DNA of 64,000 nucleotides from Tessaracoccus sp. SD287 (GTDB lineage Bacteria; Actinomycetota; Actinomycetes; Propionibacteriales; Propionibacteriaceae). The translations under genes were made by a program, and so were the position numbers. The stretch's first letter is position 1; every line of letters starts with the position of its first letter. The notes under the pieces were generated by a model. The model saw only the letters and a program-made list of their open reading frames with translations. It was not told the DNA's origin and did no database searches. Location: positions 1-64,000 of the forward strand of contig NZ_JADIJQ010000008.1 in the NCBI RefSeq assembly GCF_017355265.1, read 5' to 3'. Positions 8,290-16,139 of this stretch are shown one piece after another.

Positions 8290-9335
8290 GCCACTTCCTC
8301 CTGGGCGAGGTGCTGCGTGCCCAATTGTTCCTGTTCGGCCTGGTGTTGGGCCAGCGTCTTGCCGGGGTAGTGGCATTCGACGCGGTGGTCACCGTTGACG
8401 TGCATCGGCGGTGCCTCGGCGGCGCACAGGTCGGTGGCCAGCGGGCATCGGGTGCGGAACCGGCAGCCGCTGGGCGGGTTCATGGGCGAAGGGATCTCGC
8501 CCTTGAGGATGAATCGCTTGCCCTTCTGGCTGGGGTCGGGCACCGGTGAGGCCTGCATCAGCGCCTTGGTGTAGGGGTGCTCGGGATTGTTGAACACCAC
8601 GTCGACCGGTCCTTGCTCCACGATGCGTCCCAGGTACATGACGCCGACCCGGTCGGCCATCTGGCGCACGATCGGCAGGCCGTGGGCGATGAACAGGTAG
8701 GAGATGCCCATCTCGCGTTGCAGTTTGACCATCAGGTTGGCGATCTGCGCCTGCACCGACACGTCCAGGGCCGAGAGTGCCTCGTCGGCCAGGATCAGCT
8801 TCGGCTTCAGGGCGATCGCCCGGGCGATGCCGACGCGCTGGCGCTGGCCACCGGACAGGGCCCTCGGCCGCGCCTTGCGCCGCTCGGGGTTGAGGCCCAC
8901 CGACTCCATCAGCCGGACCACCTCGTCGTCCAGGGCCTTGCCCTTCATGCCCTTGAACACCTTCAGCGGCTCCCCAATGATGTCGCCGATGCGCATCCGG
9001 GGGTTCAGCGAGCCGTAGGGGTCCTGGAAGACCACCTGCACGTCGGGGCGCAGCTTGCGCATTTCGCCGTGGCTGGCGTGGGAGATGTCCTGGCCCTCGA
9101 AGACCACCGTGCCCTCGGTGGGATGGTCCAGCCGGACCGCCACCCGCCCGAGGGTGGACTTGCCCGACCCGGACTCCCCCACCAGCGCGTAGGTCTCCCC
9201 CGGCATGATCCGCAGGGTGGCACCGTCGACGGCACGCAACTTGTCGGGCGGGTTGAAAGGATTGGCGTGCTTGATGTCGAAGACCTTGACGACGTCGGTC
9301 AGTTCGAGGACCGGTTCAGCGGTATTGCTCGTCAT
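8286..9335 (-). CDS. Di/oligopeptide ABC transporter ATP-binding protein (DppF/OppF type)
   Basis: A 349-aa ATPase with Walker A GESGSGKST (res. ~53-61), Q-loop VVFQDPYGSLNPRM, signature LSGGQRQRVGIARA, Walker B LILADEALSALDVS and H-loop FIAHGL. The C-terminal oligopeptide/dipeptide transporter domain carries the four cysteines typical of this group (SGCRFRTRCPLATDLC and ECHYPG), probably a metal or Fe-S site. It energises the permease pair DppB/DppC together with the DppD-type ATPase just upstream. Its ATG overlaps the stop of that gene by 4 nt (ATGA), and it overlaps the MFS gene by 4 nt on the other side. Note H-loop FIAHGL instead of the usual FITHDL. Confidence 0.94.
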   Translation of the reverse strand: MTSNTAEPVLELTDVVKVFDIKHANPFNPPDKLRAVDGATLRIMPGETYALVGESGSGKSTLGRVAVRLDHPTEGTVVFEGQDISHASHGEMRKLRPDVQVVFQDPYGSLNPRMRIGDIIGEPLKVFKGMKGKALDDEVVRLMESVGLNPERRKARPRALSGGQRQRVGIARAIALKPKLILADEALSALDVSVQAQIANLMVKLQREMGISYLFIAHGLPIVRQMADRVGVMYLGRIVEQGPVDVVFNNPEHPYTKALMQASPVPDPSQKGKRFILKGEIPSPMNPPSGCRFRTRCPLATDLCAAEAPPMHVNGDHRVECHYPGKTLAQHQAEQEQLGTQHLAQEEVA

Positions 9336-10348
9336 GCCTGTGCACCTTCCAGCAGGGGGAGCCGATCAACGGCAACATTTCGTGGGTTCCAGCAGGCGGC
9401 CTGACCCTCGCCGATGGTCATCAGTGGCGGGTCCTGGGTGAAGCACCTGTCGGTGGCCGATCCGCAGCGCGGGTTGAAGGCGCAGCCGCCCGGCAGCTTC
9501 GACGGGTCGGGCACCGACCCCGGGATGGCGGGCAGCCACTCCTGGCGCTGCCCGCTGATCGGCGGGATGCAGGCCAGCAGCCCCTCGGTGTAGGGGTGGT
9601 GGGGCTGGATGAAGATGTCGGTCGGTGAGGCATCCTCGACCACCCGGCCGGCGTACATGACCACCACCCGGTCGGCCAGGTCAGCCGCGACCCCCATGTC
9701 ATGGGTGACCAGCAGCACCGACATGTCGTTCTGCTGGCGCAGCTTGTCGATGAGTTCCAGGATCTGCGCCTGGATGGTCACGTCCAGGGCCGTGGTCGGC
9801 TCGTCGGCGATCAACAGTCGGGGGGACGAGGACAGCGCCGAGGCGATCATCACCCGCTGGCACATGCCACCCGAGAGCTGGTGTGGGAACGAGTTGAGCA
9901 CCCGGGCGGTGTCACGAATGCCGACCTCGGTGAGCAGTTCGGCCATCCTGGCCTGCTCGGCCTGCTTGGAGCTCCTGCCGTGGGCCCGTCGCAGACCCTC
10001 ACGCATCTGGTCCTCGATGGGGAAAACCGGGTCGAGTGAGCTCAACGGCTCCTGGAACACCATGGCCAACTCGGTGCCCCGCAATCGGGCGCTGGCCTGG
10101 GGGTGACCGACCAACTCCTGGCCGTTGTAGACGATCGAGCCGGTGGCCGAGATGTTGCGGTCCATCTGGATCAGACCCATGATCGCCCGCGAGGTGACCG
10201 ACTTGCCGGAGCCGGACTCCCCCACCAGGGTGACGATCTCACCGGCGCGGACCTCGAAACCGACCTCCCGGATCAGGTCGACGTCGCGGTCGCCCCGGTC
10301 CAGGGTGACGGTCAGGTCATTGACGGACAGTACGGTTGATGCGGCCAT
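9332..10348 (-). CDS. Di/oligopeptide ABC transporter ATP-binding protein (DppD/OppD type)
   Basis: A 338-aa ATPase with Walker A GESGSGKSV (res. ~39-47), Q-loop MVFQEPLSSLDPVF, signature LSGGMCQRVMIASA, Walker B LLIADEPTTALDVT and H-loop LVTHDMG. The C-terminal region GGCAFNPRCGSATDRC shows the cysteine cluster of the DppD/OppD group. It pairs with the DppF-type ATPase (4-nt overlap downstream). It begins 1 nt after the stop of the DppC-type permease gene, so the cluster is one transcription unit. The signature motif has Cys where most members have Arg or Gln. Confidence 0.94.
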   Translation of the reverse strand: MAASTVLSVNDLTVTLDRGDRDVDLIREVGFEVRAGEIVTLVGESGSGKSVTSRAIMGLIQMDRNISATGSIVYNGQELVGHPQASARLRGTELAMVFQEPLSSLDPVFPIEDQMREGLRRAHGRSSKQAEQARMAELLTEVGIRDTARVLNSFPHQLSGGMCQRVMIASALSSSPRLLIADEPTTALDVTIQAQILELIDKLRQQNDMSVLLVTHDMGVAADLADRVVVMYAGRVVEDASPTDIFIQPHHPYTEGLLACIPPISGQRQEWLPAIPGSVPDPSKLPGGCAFNPRCGSATDRCFTQDPPLMTIGEGQAACWNPRNVAVDRLPLLEGAQA

Positions 10349-10349
10349 G

Positions 10350-11273
10350 TCAGCCCTCCTCGAACTTGTCGCTCAGAGAGTCGCCCAGGACGCTCAAGCA
10401 GATGACGGTCAGGGTGATGGCCAGACCGGGGAAGGTGCTCATCCACCACGCCGACTCCAGGTAGGGCTGTCCCTGGGCCAGCAGCTGGCCCCAGTCCGGC
10501 AGGTCCTTGTGCGGGCCCAGGCCCAGGAAGGACAACGAGGCGGCCAGCACGATGGCGACGCCGATGGTCAGGGTGGCCAGCACCACGATCGGCGCGATGG
10601 CATTGGGCAGGATGTGGCGCAGGATGATGCGGGCCTGGCTGTAGCCGCTGGCCCGGGCAGCCTCCACGTAGAGGCGGTCGCGCACCGTCATGGTCTGCGA
10701 TCGCATCACGCGGGCGAACTGCGGAATGGCGGCGATGCCGACGGCGATGACCAGGTTGGTGGTGGTGGGTCCCAGTGCCGCGGCGATCACCAGTGCCAGC
10801 AGCACACCGGGGAACGCCATCAGGATGTCGACCAGGCGACCGATCAGCATGTCCACCCACCCGCCGGCGTAGCCGGCCATCAGGCCCAGGGTGGTGCCCA
10901 CCACCAGCGCCAGGACGGTGGCGCCCAGCCCGATCAGCACCGCGCTGCGGGCGCCGTGCACCAGCAGCCCCAGCACGCTGCGGCCGTACTGGTCGGCTCC
11001 CAGCAGGGTCTGCCCGGGTTCCTGCAGCACCCGCTCGACGTCGGGGGCGGCCGGGTCACCCTGCACCAGCAGGGTGGGGATCAGTGCGGCCACCACCACC
11101 ACCAGGATCCACACGGCGGCCAGGGAGGTGATCACCGAGTTGACCGAGGTCTTGCGTCGGCGACGCTTCGGGGCGTCCGCCGCGGCAACGACCGGAACCG
11201 TGCCGGCGACTGCCTGCACCGGGGCCTCGGCCGTCTGCACCGCGGTCACCACGGCGGTTGTCTGGTCGCTCAT
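10350..11273 (-). CDS. Di/oligopeptide ABC transporter permease (DppC type)
   Basis: A 307-aa permease. A 40-residue N-terminal extension rich in Ala, Val and Thr ends in a basic patch (KRRRRK), followed by a first TM helix (res. ~48-70), the periplasmic loop with LGADQYGRSVLGLLVHGARS, and four to five further helices. The EAA loop is visible as EAARASGYSQARIILRHILPNA, where it docks on the ATPase. It forms the channel with the DppB-type protein encoded upstream. The ATG overlaps the end of the amidohydrolase gene by 4 nt, so the enzyme sits between the two permease genes. Confidence 0.94.
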   Translation of the reverse strand: MSDQTTAVVTAVQTAEAPVQAVAGTVPVVAAADAPKRRRRKTSVNSVITSLAAVWILVVVVAALIPTLLVQGDPAAPDVERVLQEPGQTLLGADQYGRSVLGLLVHGARSAVLIGLGATVLALVVGTTLGLMAGYAGGWVDMLIGRLVDILMAFPGVLLALVIAAALGPTTTNLVIAVGIAAIPQFARVMRSQTMTVRDRLYVEAARASGYSQARIILRHILPNAIAPIVVLATLTIGVAIVLAASLSFLGLGPHKDLPDWGQLLAQGQPYLESAWWMSTFPGLAITLTVICLSVLGDSLSDKFEEG

Positions 11274-12529
11274 GCCGTCACCGCCTCGTGGTTCAGGGTC
11301 GGGGCAGCGTGCGTCTTGTTCATGGGCACGAAGCCCTCGGGCAGCTTCGGCAACATGGGCAGCGCGTCGGGGACGAAACGCTGCCCGCGGGCCACGACCA
11401 GCTCGAGGTCCGACACCGCCGCGATGTCGGTCAGCGGGTTGCCGCGCACCGCGATCAGGTCAGCGTCCAGGCCGGGGGTGAGGCTTCCGGTCACGCCGCT
11501 GAGACCCAGCGCCTCGGCGGCGATCACCGTGGTCGAGCGCAGCACCTCGGCGGTGGTCAGCCCGTACTCGACGTAGAGCGGCAACGACAGCGGGAAGGCG
11601 TAGTGGGGCACGTTGTCGATGCCGGAGTCGGTGCTGGTGATGATCCTAGCGCCGGCGTCCCGCAACCCCTTGATGCGGGTGGCGAAACGGGCCGGGTCGA
11701 ATTCCCGCGCCCGTACGTTGATGGTCGGTGAGACGTAGGAACCGCTGGCCGCGATCTTGTCGCCGAGTTCGGGTTCGTAGACGGTGTCACCGCCGGCGAC
11801 CACGAACGAGCAGTGCTCCAGGGTGTCGACCCCTGCCTCCACCGCCCGACGGATGCCCTCGGTGCCGTGGCAGTGGGCCGCGACCCGCTTGCCGACGCGG
11901 TGGGCCTCCTCCACGATGATGCGCAGCGCCGCCGTCTCGAACTGCGGGAACCAGGGTGCCGAACCGGGGGTCATGAACCCGCCGGTGCTCATCACCTTGA
12001 TGTGGTCGACACCGAACTTGTGGTGCAGCCGCACCAGCTTGCGGACGTCCTCGAAGGAGTCGGCCTCACCGCCCATGAACCAGCAGTGGCCGCCGGTGCT
12101 GGTGATGGGTGACCCCGCCGTCAGCAGTCGGGGGCCCTGCAGGGTGCCGTTGGCGATGGCGTCGCGCACGGCGACGTCGGTGTAGCCACGCGCACCCAGG
12201 TCGCGGGCGGTGGTGACCCCCACGCTGAGCAACTCCCGGGCGCTGCGCACCATCAGGGTCACCTGCTCGGCGTCGGTCTCCTCCTTCATCCGGGCGACCG
12301 GGGTCGGTCCCCCGTCAAAGGCAAGATGCACGTGGGCGTCGGTCATGCCGGGCATCAGCGTCACGTCGCCGAGTTCGACGATCTGGGCGTGCCGTGCGGC
12401 CTCGAGGTGTTCCAGGTCGCTCTGCCGACCCACCCACTCAATGCGGGAACCGTTGACGAGGACGGCCGCCATGTCGAGGATCTCGACCGGATCAGTGTTC
12501 AGTACGCGGTTGGCCTTGTAGACGATCAT
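11270..12529 (-). CDS. Metal-dependent amidohydrolase, dipeptidase/carboxypeptidase-like
   Basis: A 419-aa amidohydrolase-superfamily enzyme with the full metal set: HxH in TDAHVHLAFD (res. ~64-70), the bridging lysine in VDHIKVMSTGG (~180), histidines in AAHCHG (~220) and LEHCSF (~240), and the aspartate in STDSGIDN (~295). The nearest well-known relatives are imidazolonepropionase-like amidohydrolases that include Xaa-Pro and Arg/Lys-specific peptidases. Being wedged between the two permease genes of a peptide importer (4-nt overlap with dppC, 10-nt gap from dppB) it probably cleaves the imported peptide in the cytoplasm; there is no signal peptide. The specificity cannot be read from sequence. 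Confidence 0.85.
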   Translation of the reverse strand: MIVYKANRVLNTDPVEILDMAAVLVNGSRIEWVGRQSDLEHLEAARHAQIVELGDVTLMPGMTDAHVHLAFDGGPTPVARMKEETDAEQVTLMVRSARELLSVGVTTARDLGARGYTDVAVRDAIANGTLQGPRLLTAGSPITSTGGHCWFMGGEADSFEDVRKLVRLHHKFGVDHIKVMSTGGFMTPGSAPWFPQFETAALRIIVEEAHRVGKRVAAHCHGTEGIRRAVEAGVDTLEHCSFVVAGGDTVYEPELGDKIAASGSYVSPTINVRAREFDPARFATRIKGLRDAGARIITSTDSGIDNVPHYAFPLSLPLYVEYGLTTAEVLRSTTVIAAEALGLSGVTGSLTPGLDADLIAVRGNPLTDIAAVSDLELVVARGQRFVPDALPMLPKLPEGFVPMNKTHAAPTLNHEAVTA

Positions 12530-12539
12530 CGAAGGGTCC

Positions 12540-13469
12540 TCACTTGTTCAGGGATCGGCGGATGCGGGGGTCGATGTAGGCGTAGGAGACGTCCACGACG
12601 ATGTTGATCAGGATGTAGATCATGGCGATGACCAGGACGACGCCCTGGACGACCGGGAAGTCGTTGGCGCCGATGCCCTGGACGAGCATCTGGCCCAGTC
12701 CTTGGCGCGAGAACACCGCCTCGACGATGACCGCACCGGCGACCAGGGCACCCAGCTGCAGGCCCACGATGGTGACCGTGGGGATGATGGCGTTGCGCAG
12801 CACGTGCTTGAGCACGATCACCTGCTGCTTGAGGCCCTTGGCGTGCAGCGCCGCCACGAAGTTCTCGCCCAGCACGTCGATGACCGAGTTGCGCACCAGG
12901 CGTGCCACCGTGCCGCCGGCGGACAGGCCGAGCGCGACGGCTGGCAGCACCAGGGTGGACAGGTCGCCCGACCCGGAGGCGGGGAACCAGTTCAGGGTGA
13001 ACGAGAACAGCATGATCAGCAGCAGGCCCACCCAGAACGAGGGGGTGGAGGTGTTGATCAGGCTCAGCACCCGGATCATGATGTCGGGCCAGCGTCCGCG
13101 GTACATCGCGGCGAGCGAGCCGAAGATGATTCCCGAGACCGCGCTGACCGCTGCAGCGGCCAGGGCCAGCTGCAGGGTCGGCACGATCTGCTCGGAAATC
13201 ATGTTCGTGACCGAGTCACGGGTGCTGTAGCTCTGCCCGAAGTCGAAGGTCAGGGCGTTACCGAGGTAGTCCAGGTACTGCTGCCAGATCGGCTTGTTCA
13301 GGCCGAACTGCTCGCGCAGCGCTGCCTCCACCTCCGGGGTGGCCGGGGCGCTGCCCAGGATCACCGCCACCGGGTCGCCCGGCAGCATCCGCAGGGCAAT
13401 GAACAGGACGATGGTGACACCCAGGAGAGTCGGTATCGCCGCTGCGATTCGCTTCAGGATGAAGAACAT
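12540..13469 (-). CDS. Di/oligopeptide ABC transporter permease (DppB type)
   Basis: A 309-aa permease with the classic DppB start (FFILKRIAAAIPTLLGVTIVLF, an N-terminal TM helix), the LPGDPVAVILG segment, and a conserved loop with LHAKGLKQQVIVLKHVLRNA for ATPase docking (res. ~200-220). About six TM helices are visible. It ends with DPRIRRSLNK, as usual in the family. It begins 5 nt after the stop of the binding-protein gene and continues into the amidohydrolase gene. It is the partner of the DppC-type permease. Confidence 0.94.
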   Translation of the reverse strand: MFFILKRIAAAIPTLLGVTIVLFIALRMLPGDPVAVILGSAPATPEVEAALREQFGLNKPIWQQYLDYLGNALTFDFGQSYSTRDSVTNMISEQIVPTLQLALAAAAVSAVSGIIFGSLAAMYRGRWPDIMIRVLSLINTSTPSFWVGLLLIMLFSFTLNWFPASGSGDLSTLVLPAVALGLSAGGTVARLVRNSVIDVLGENFVAALHAKGLKQQVIVLKHVLRNAIIPTVTIVGLQLGALVAGAVIVEAVFSRQGLGQMLVQGIGANDFPVVQGVVLVIAMIYILINIVVDVSYAYIDPRIRRSLNK

Positions 13470-13474
13470 TCAGC

Positions 13475-15082
13475 TCACGCCTTTCCCTTGACGTCGTAGA
13501 AGACGGGGTACCCTTCGGCGTCGAAGCGCAGACCCTCGATGCCACGAGTGGCCATCGTGTAGGTGGGCACGTAGACCGGCAGCGAGATCGCCTGGGCATT
13601 GATCTCCTTCTGCAGGTCGGCGTACATCTGCAGCCGCTTGGTCTCGTCCATCTCGGTCTGGGCAGCCGTCAGCTTGGCGTCCAGGTTGGTGACGTGGGCG
13701 AAGTTGAAGCCGTTCTTGTTGGGGGCCGGCTGGAAGGGCGAGCCGAGGATCGACCAGATGACGTTCGGGTCGACGTTGACCAGGCTGAGCCCCATGATGT
13801 CGTAGCTGCCGTTCTGGGTGCTGGCGGTCAGGGCGGCGACCTGCATGAGTTCGATCTTGACCTCGAAGCCGGCCTTCTCGGCGTAGGTCTTCACGAACTG
13901 GGCGATGTCCTGGCGCTTCTCGCGGTTGGGGCTCGACTCGTTGTAGACGACGGTCAGACGCTTGCCGTCCTTGACCCGGACGCCGTCAGCGCCGGCCTTC
14001 CAGCCGGCTGCCTCCAGCAGCGACTTGGACTTCTCGAGGTCGTAGGGCAGCAGGTCCTTGAGCGTCTCGTCGTAGCCGGGGGTGGTGGTCGACAGGTTGC
14101 CGGAGGCCTGCTGGTAGACCCCGAAGTAGAGCGACTTCACGATGGTGGCCACGTCGACCGACTGGGCGAAGGCCTGCCGGACGGCCTGGTCGGTGAAGAC
14201 GCCCTTCTGCTGGTTGAAGTACAGCTGGAAGGGTGAGCCCGACTGGGGCTGGGCGACGAAGTCCAGGGACTTGTCGTTCTTGGTGTTCTCGGCCTCGGTC
14301 TCGGGGACGTTGCTCATCGCCTGGATGCGTCCGGTCTTCAGCGAGCCGAGCCGCACCGTGGGGTCGGGCACGATCTGGAAGGTGAGCTTCTTGAGATGGG
14401 CGGGGCCCTCGTGCTTGGCGCTGGCCGGGGCCCAGTTGTAGTCCTCGTTGCGCTCCAGCACGATCTGGGCCATCGGGGTGTACTCGACCATCTTGAAGGG
14501 GCCGGTGCCACTGGGCTTCAGGTTGTACTGCTCGGCGCCCATGGACGCGACGGCGGCCGGGGACACCATGCCGAGGAAGGGCGAGGTGAGTACCGCCAGG
14601 AAGGGAGCGTACTTGGCGCTCAGGGTGATCTCCGCGGTGGTGGCGTCGGGTGCCGCGCACGACTTGTAGGGACCGATCAACGAGATGGCGTACCGGGAAC
14701 CGGTCTCGGGCTTCTTGATCCGGTCGAAGTTGAAGCAGACCGCCTTGGCGTCGAAGGCGCTGCCGTCGTGGTACTTCACGCCCTCCTTCAGGGTGAAGGT
14801 GTACTTCAACCCGTCCTCGGAGACCTTCCACTCCTTCGCCAGGCCGGCGACGATCTTGCCGTTCTCGTCCTTGGACACCAGTCCATCAAAAACTTGCCGC
14901 ATGATCCGGGCGTCCTGGGCGGCGGGCGTGACGTTCGGGTCGAAGCCCACCGTGGGCGAGTCGATCGCGAAGATCATCTCCTCCAGGGTTGCCCCTGAAC
15001 CCTTGCTGTCGGTGCCGCATGCCGAGGCGCCCAGGGCCACCGCCAGCGCCACGGCGACGCCCTTCCACACTTTTGCAACCAT
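13475..15082 (-). CDS. Peptide-binding lipoprotein of ABC importer (SBP family 5)
   Basis: A 535-aa extracytoplasmic binding protein. The N-terminus MVAKVWKGVAVALAVALGASAC is a lipoprotein signal ending at Cys. The mature part shows the family-5 pattern GLAKEWKVSEDGLKYTFTLKEGVKYHDGSAFDAKAV near res. 75-110, and QAFAQSVDVATIV further on. ATG 15082 follows AAGGAG at 6 nt; an ATG 15 nt upstream would translate this ribosome site itself and is rejected. It is the first gene of the leftward operon. It should capture di- or oligopeptides, or a related ligand, at the membrane surface. Confidence 0.92.
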   Translation of the reverse strand: MVAKVWKGVAVALAVALGASACGTDSKGSGATLEEMIFAIDSPTVGFDPNVTPAAQDARIMRQVFDGLVSKDENGKIVAGLAKEWKVSEDGLKYTFTLKEGVKYHDGSAFDAKAVCFNFDRIKKPETGSRYAISLIGPYKSCAAPDATTAEITLSAKYAPFLAVLTSPFLGMVSPAAVASMGAEQYNLKPSGTGPFKMVEYTPMAQIVLERNEDYNWAPASAKHEGPAHLKKLTFQIVPDPTVRLGSLKTGRIQAMSNVPETEAENTKNDKSLDFVAQPQSGSPFQLYFNQQKGVFTDQAVRQAFAQSVDVATIVKSLYFGVYQQASGNLSTTTPGYDETLKDLLPYDLEKSKSLLEAAGWKAGADGVRVKDGKRLTVVYNESSPNREKRQDIAQFVKTYAEKAGFEVKIELMQVAALTASTQNGSYDIMGLSLVNVDPNVIWSILGSPFQPAPNKNGFNFAHVTNLDAKLTAAQTEMDETKRLQMYADLQKEINAQAISLPVYVPTYTMATRGIEGLRFDAEGYPVFYDVKGKA

Positions 15083-15115
15083 GTTTGTCTCCTTCAACGG
15101 GATGTAGGCGTCATC

Positions 15116-15156
15116 TTGCAGGACCGTGATAGTGATTACAAGAGTTGTTGCAGGAC
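15116..15156. repeat. Direct repeat TTGCAGGAC in divergent control region
   Basis: The 9-mer TTGCAGGAC occurs at 15116-15124 and again at 15148-15156, 32 bp apart (about three helical turns). It lies between the start of the peptide-binding protein gene and the CRP-like site, where a regulator of the divergent operons would bind. The YheO/DauR-type regulator encoded at 15309 is a candidate; this is inference. Confidence 0.4.
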
Positions 15157-15186
15157 TGGCACACGATTGTCTTTTTTCCTAGGGAA

Positions 15187-15202
15187 CGTGACGTAGATCA
15201 CG
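15187..15202. promoter_or_regulatory. CRP/GlxR-like operator
   Basis: The 16-mer CGTGACGTAGATCACG is a perfect GTGA-N2-TA-N2-TCAC palindrome, matching the cAMP-dependent CRP/GlxR consensus of actinobacteria at all core positions. It lies about 105 bp upstream of the peptide-binding lipoprotein start and about 107 bp upstream of the divergent regulator start, so it could serve both operons and place them under carbon or cAMP control. Confidence 0.65.
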
Positions 15203-15237
15203 CAGGACTTCAACGACGCGTTGTAGAGTCACGGCTC

Positions 15238-15267
15238 TTGCTTCGCGGAGACGCGTGGGCGTACTCT
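15238..15267 (+). promoter_or_regulatory. Putative -35/-10 promoter of the regulator gene
   Basis: TTGCTT (15238-15243) and TACTCT (15262-15267) are separated by 18 bp and lie about 40 nt upstream of the GTG at 15309. They fit a housekeeping sigma promoter for the regulator and C-S lyase genes. Assigned by eye only. Confidence 0.4.
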
Positions 15268-15308
15268 GAACCGACAGACGCCATCAACAGTTAGTGGAAG
15301 GAGCAGCC

Positions 15309-16139
15309 GTGGTCCTGGCCGACGATTCGCCACCGCCGCTGGCAGGCGGCAACGACCTGCGCATTCGCCGCAGCCTTGATGGTGAGCGGCTGCTCGCGGT
15401 CTTCTCGCGCCTGGTCGACCCGCTGGGCCGGTCCATGCCCGCCACCAGCGAGGTGGTGCTGCACGACCTCAGCCTGTTGCCGAACTCGATCGTGGCCATC
15501 CACGGCAACGTGACCGGTCGGGTGGTCGGCGACCCCGCCACCGACCTGCTGCTCGAACGCATCGCCAACCGGGACAACACCGATGAGCACCTCAACTACG
15601 AGACGGTGCTGCCCGACGGTCGCCGACTGCGGTCCTCCACGATGATCATCCGCGACGTGGCCGGCAACGCGGTGGCAGCGCTGTGCATCAACACCGACAC
15701 CTCCGCCTGGGAGACGGTTGGGCTGGTCGCCCAGGCCATGCTGGGGCGGCTGGACGACACGGCCCGCGCGGCGCTGCTGCGTCCGGCCGGCCTGGACGCG
15801 GTGACCCCGCACCAGGTGCCGACGCTGATGGACGGGGACGGATCGACGGCTCCGCACGCCCTGGGCGAGACCTTCGTCCGAGACATCGACGAACTGGCCC
15901 AGGTGATCCTGAACCGCGCCATCGACGAGTCCGGGGTGCCGGTGGAGTTGATGCACAAGCGCCACAAGGTGGAGGTGGTGCGCCAGCTCGAGGCCCGCGG
16001 ACTGTTCCTGCTGAAGGACGCGGTCGAACTGGCCGCGCATGCCTTGCAGGTCACCCGCTTCACGATCTACAACTACCTCAACGAAGTCCATGACCAGTCC
16101 GAGGAACACGATGACCGAAAGGCAACACATGAGGTTTGA
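15309..16139 (+). CDS. YheO/DauR-family transcriptional regulator
   Basis: A 276-aa protein with an N-terminal PAS-like YheO domain (res. ~25-130: VVLHDLSLLPNSIVAIHGNVTGR and MIIRDVAGNAVAALCIN) and a C-terminal helix-turn-helix at ~220-268 (MHKRHKVEVVRQLEARG, then a recognition helix around VTRFTIYNYLNE). This layout is that of DauR, the D-arginine-utilisation repressor, and YheO. GTG 15309 is preceded by GGAAGGAG at 5 nt. It is divergent from the peptide operon and overlaps the C-S lyase gene downstream by 29 nt, so it likely controls both, with a small amino acid or peptide product as ligand (inference). Confidence 0.85.
   Translation: MVLADDSPPPLAGGNDLRIRRSLDGERLLAVFSRLVDPLGRSMPATSEVVLHDLSLLPNSIVAIHGNVTGRVVGDPATDLLLERIANRDNTDEHLNYETVLPDGRRLRSSTMIIRDVAGNAVAALCINTDTSAWETVGLVAQAMLGRLDDTARAALLRPAGLDAVTPHQVPTLMDGDGSTAPHALGETFVRDIDELAQVILNRAIDESGVPVELMHKRHKVEVVRQLEARGLFLLKDAVELAAHALQVTRFTIYNYLNEVHDQSEEHDDRKATHEV

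Noticed and set aside
10143-11576. Plus-strand open frame across the peptide ABC genes
   Set aside because: Antisense to dppD, dppC and the amidohydrolase; repeated Gln/His/Asp-rich composition and no recognisable domain.
15083-15097. Earlier ATG for the peptide-binding lipoprotein
   Set aside because: Starting there would translate the AAGGAG ribosome site and weaken the signal peptide; the ATG at 15082 is correct by spacing.
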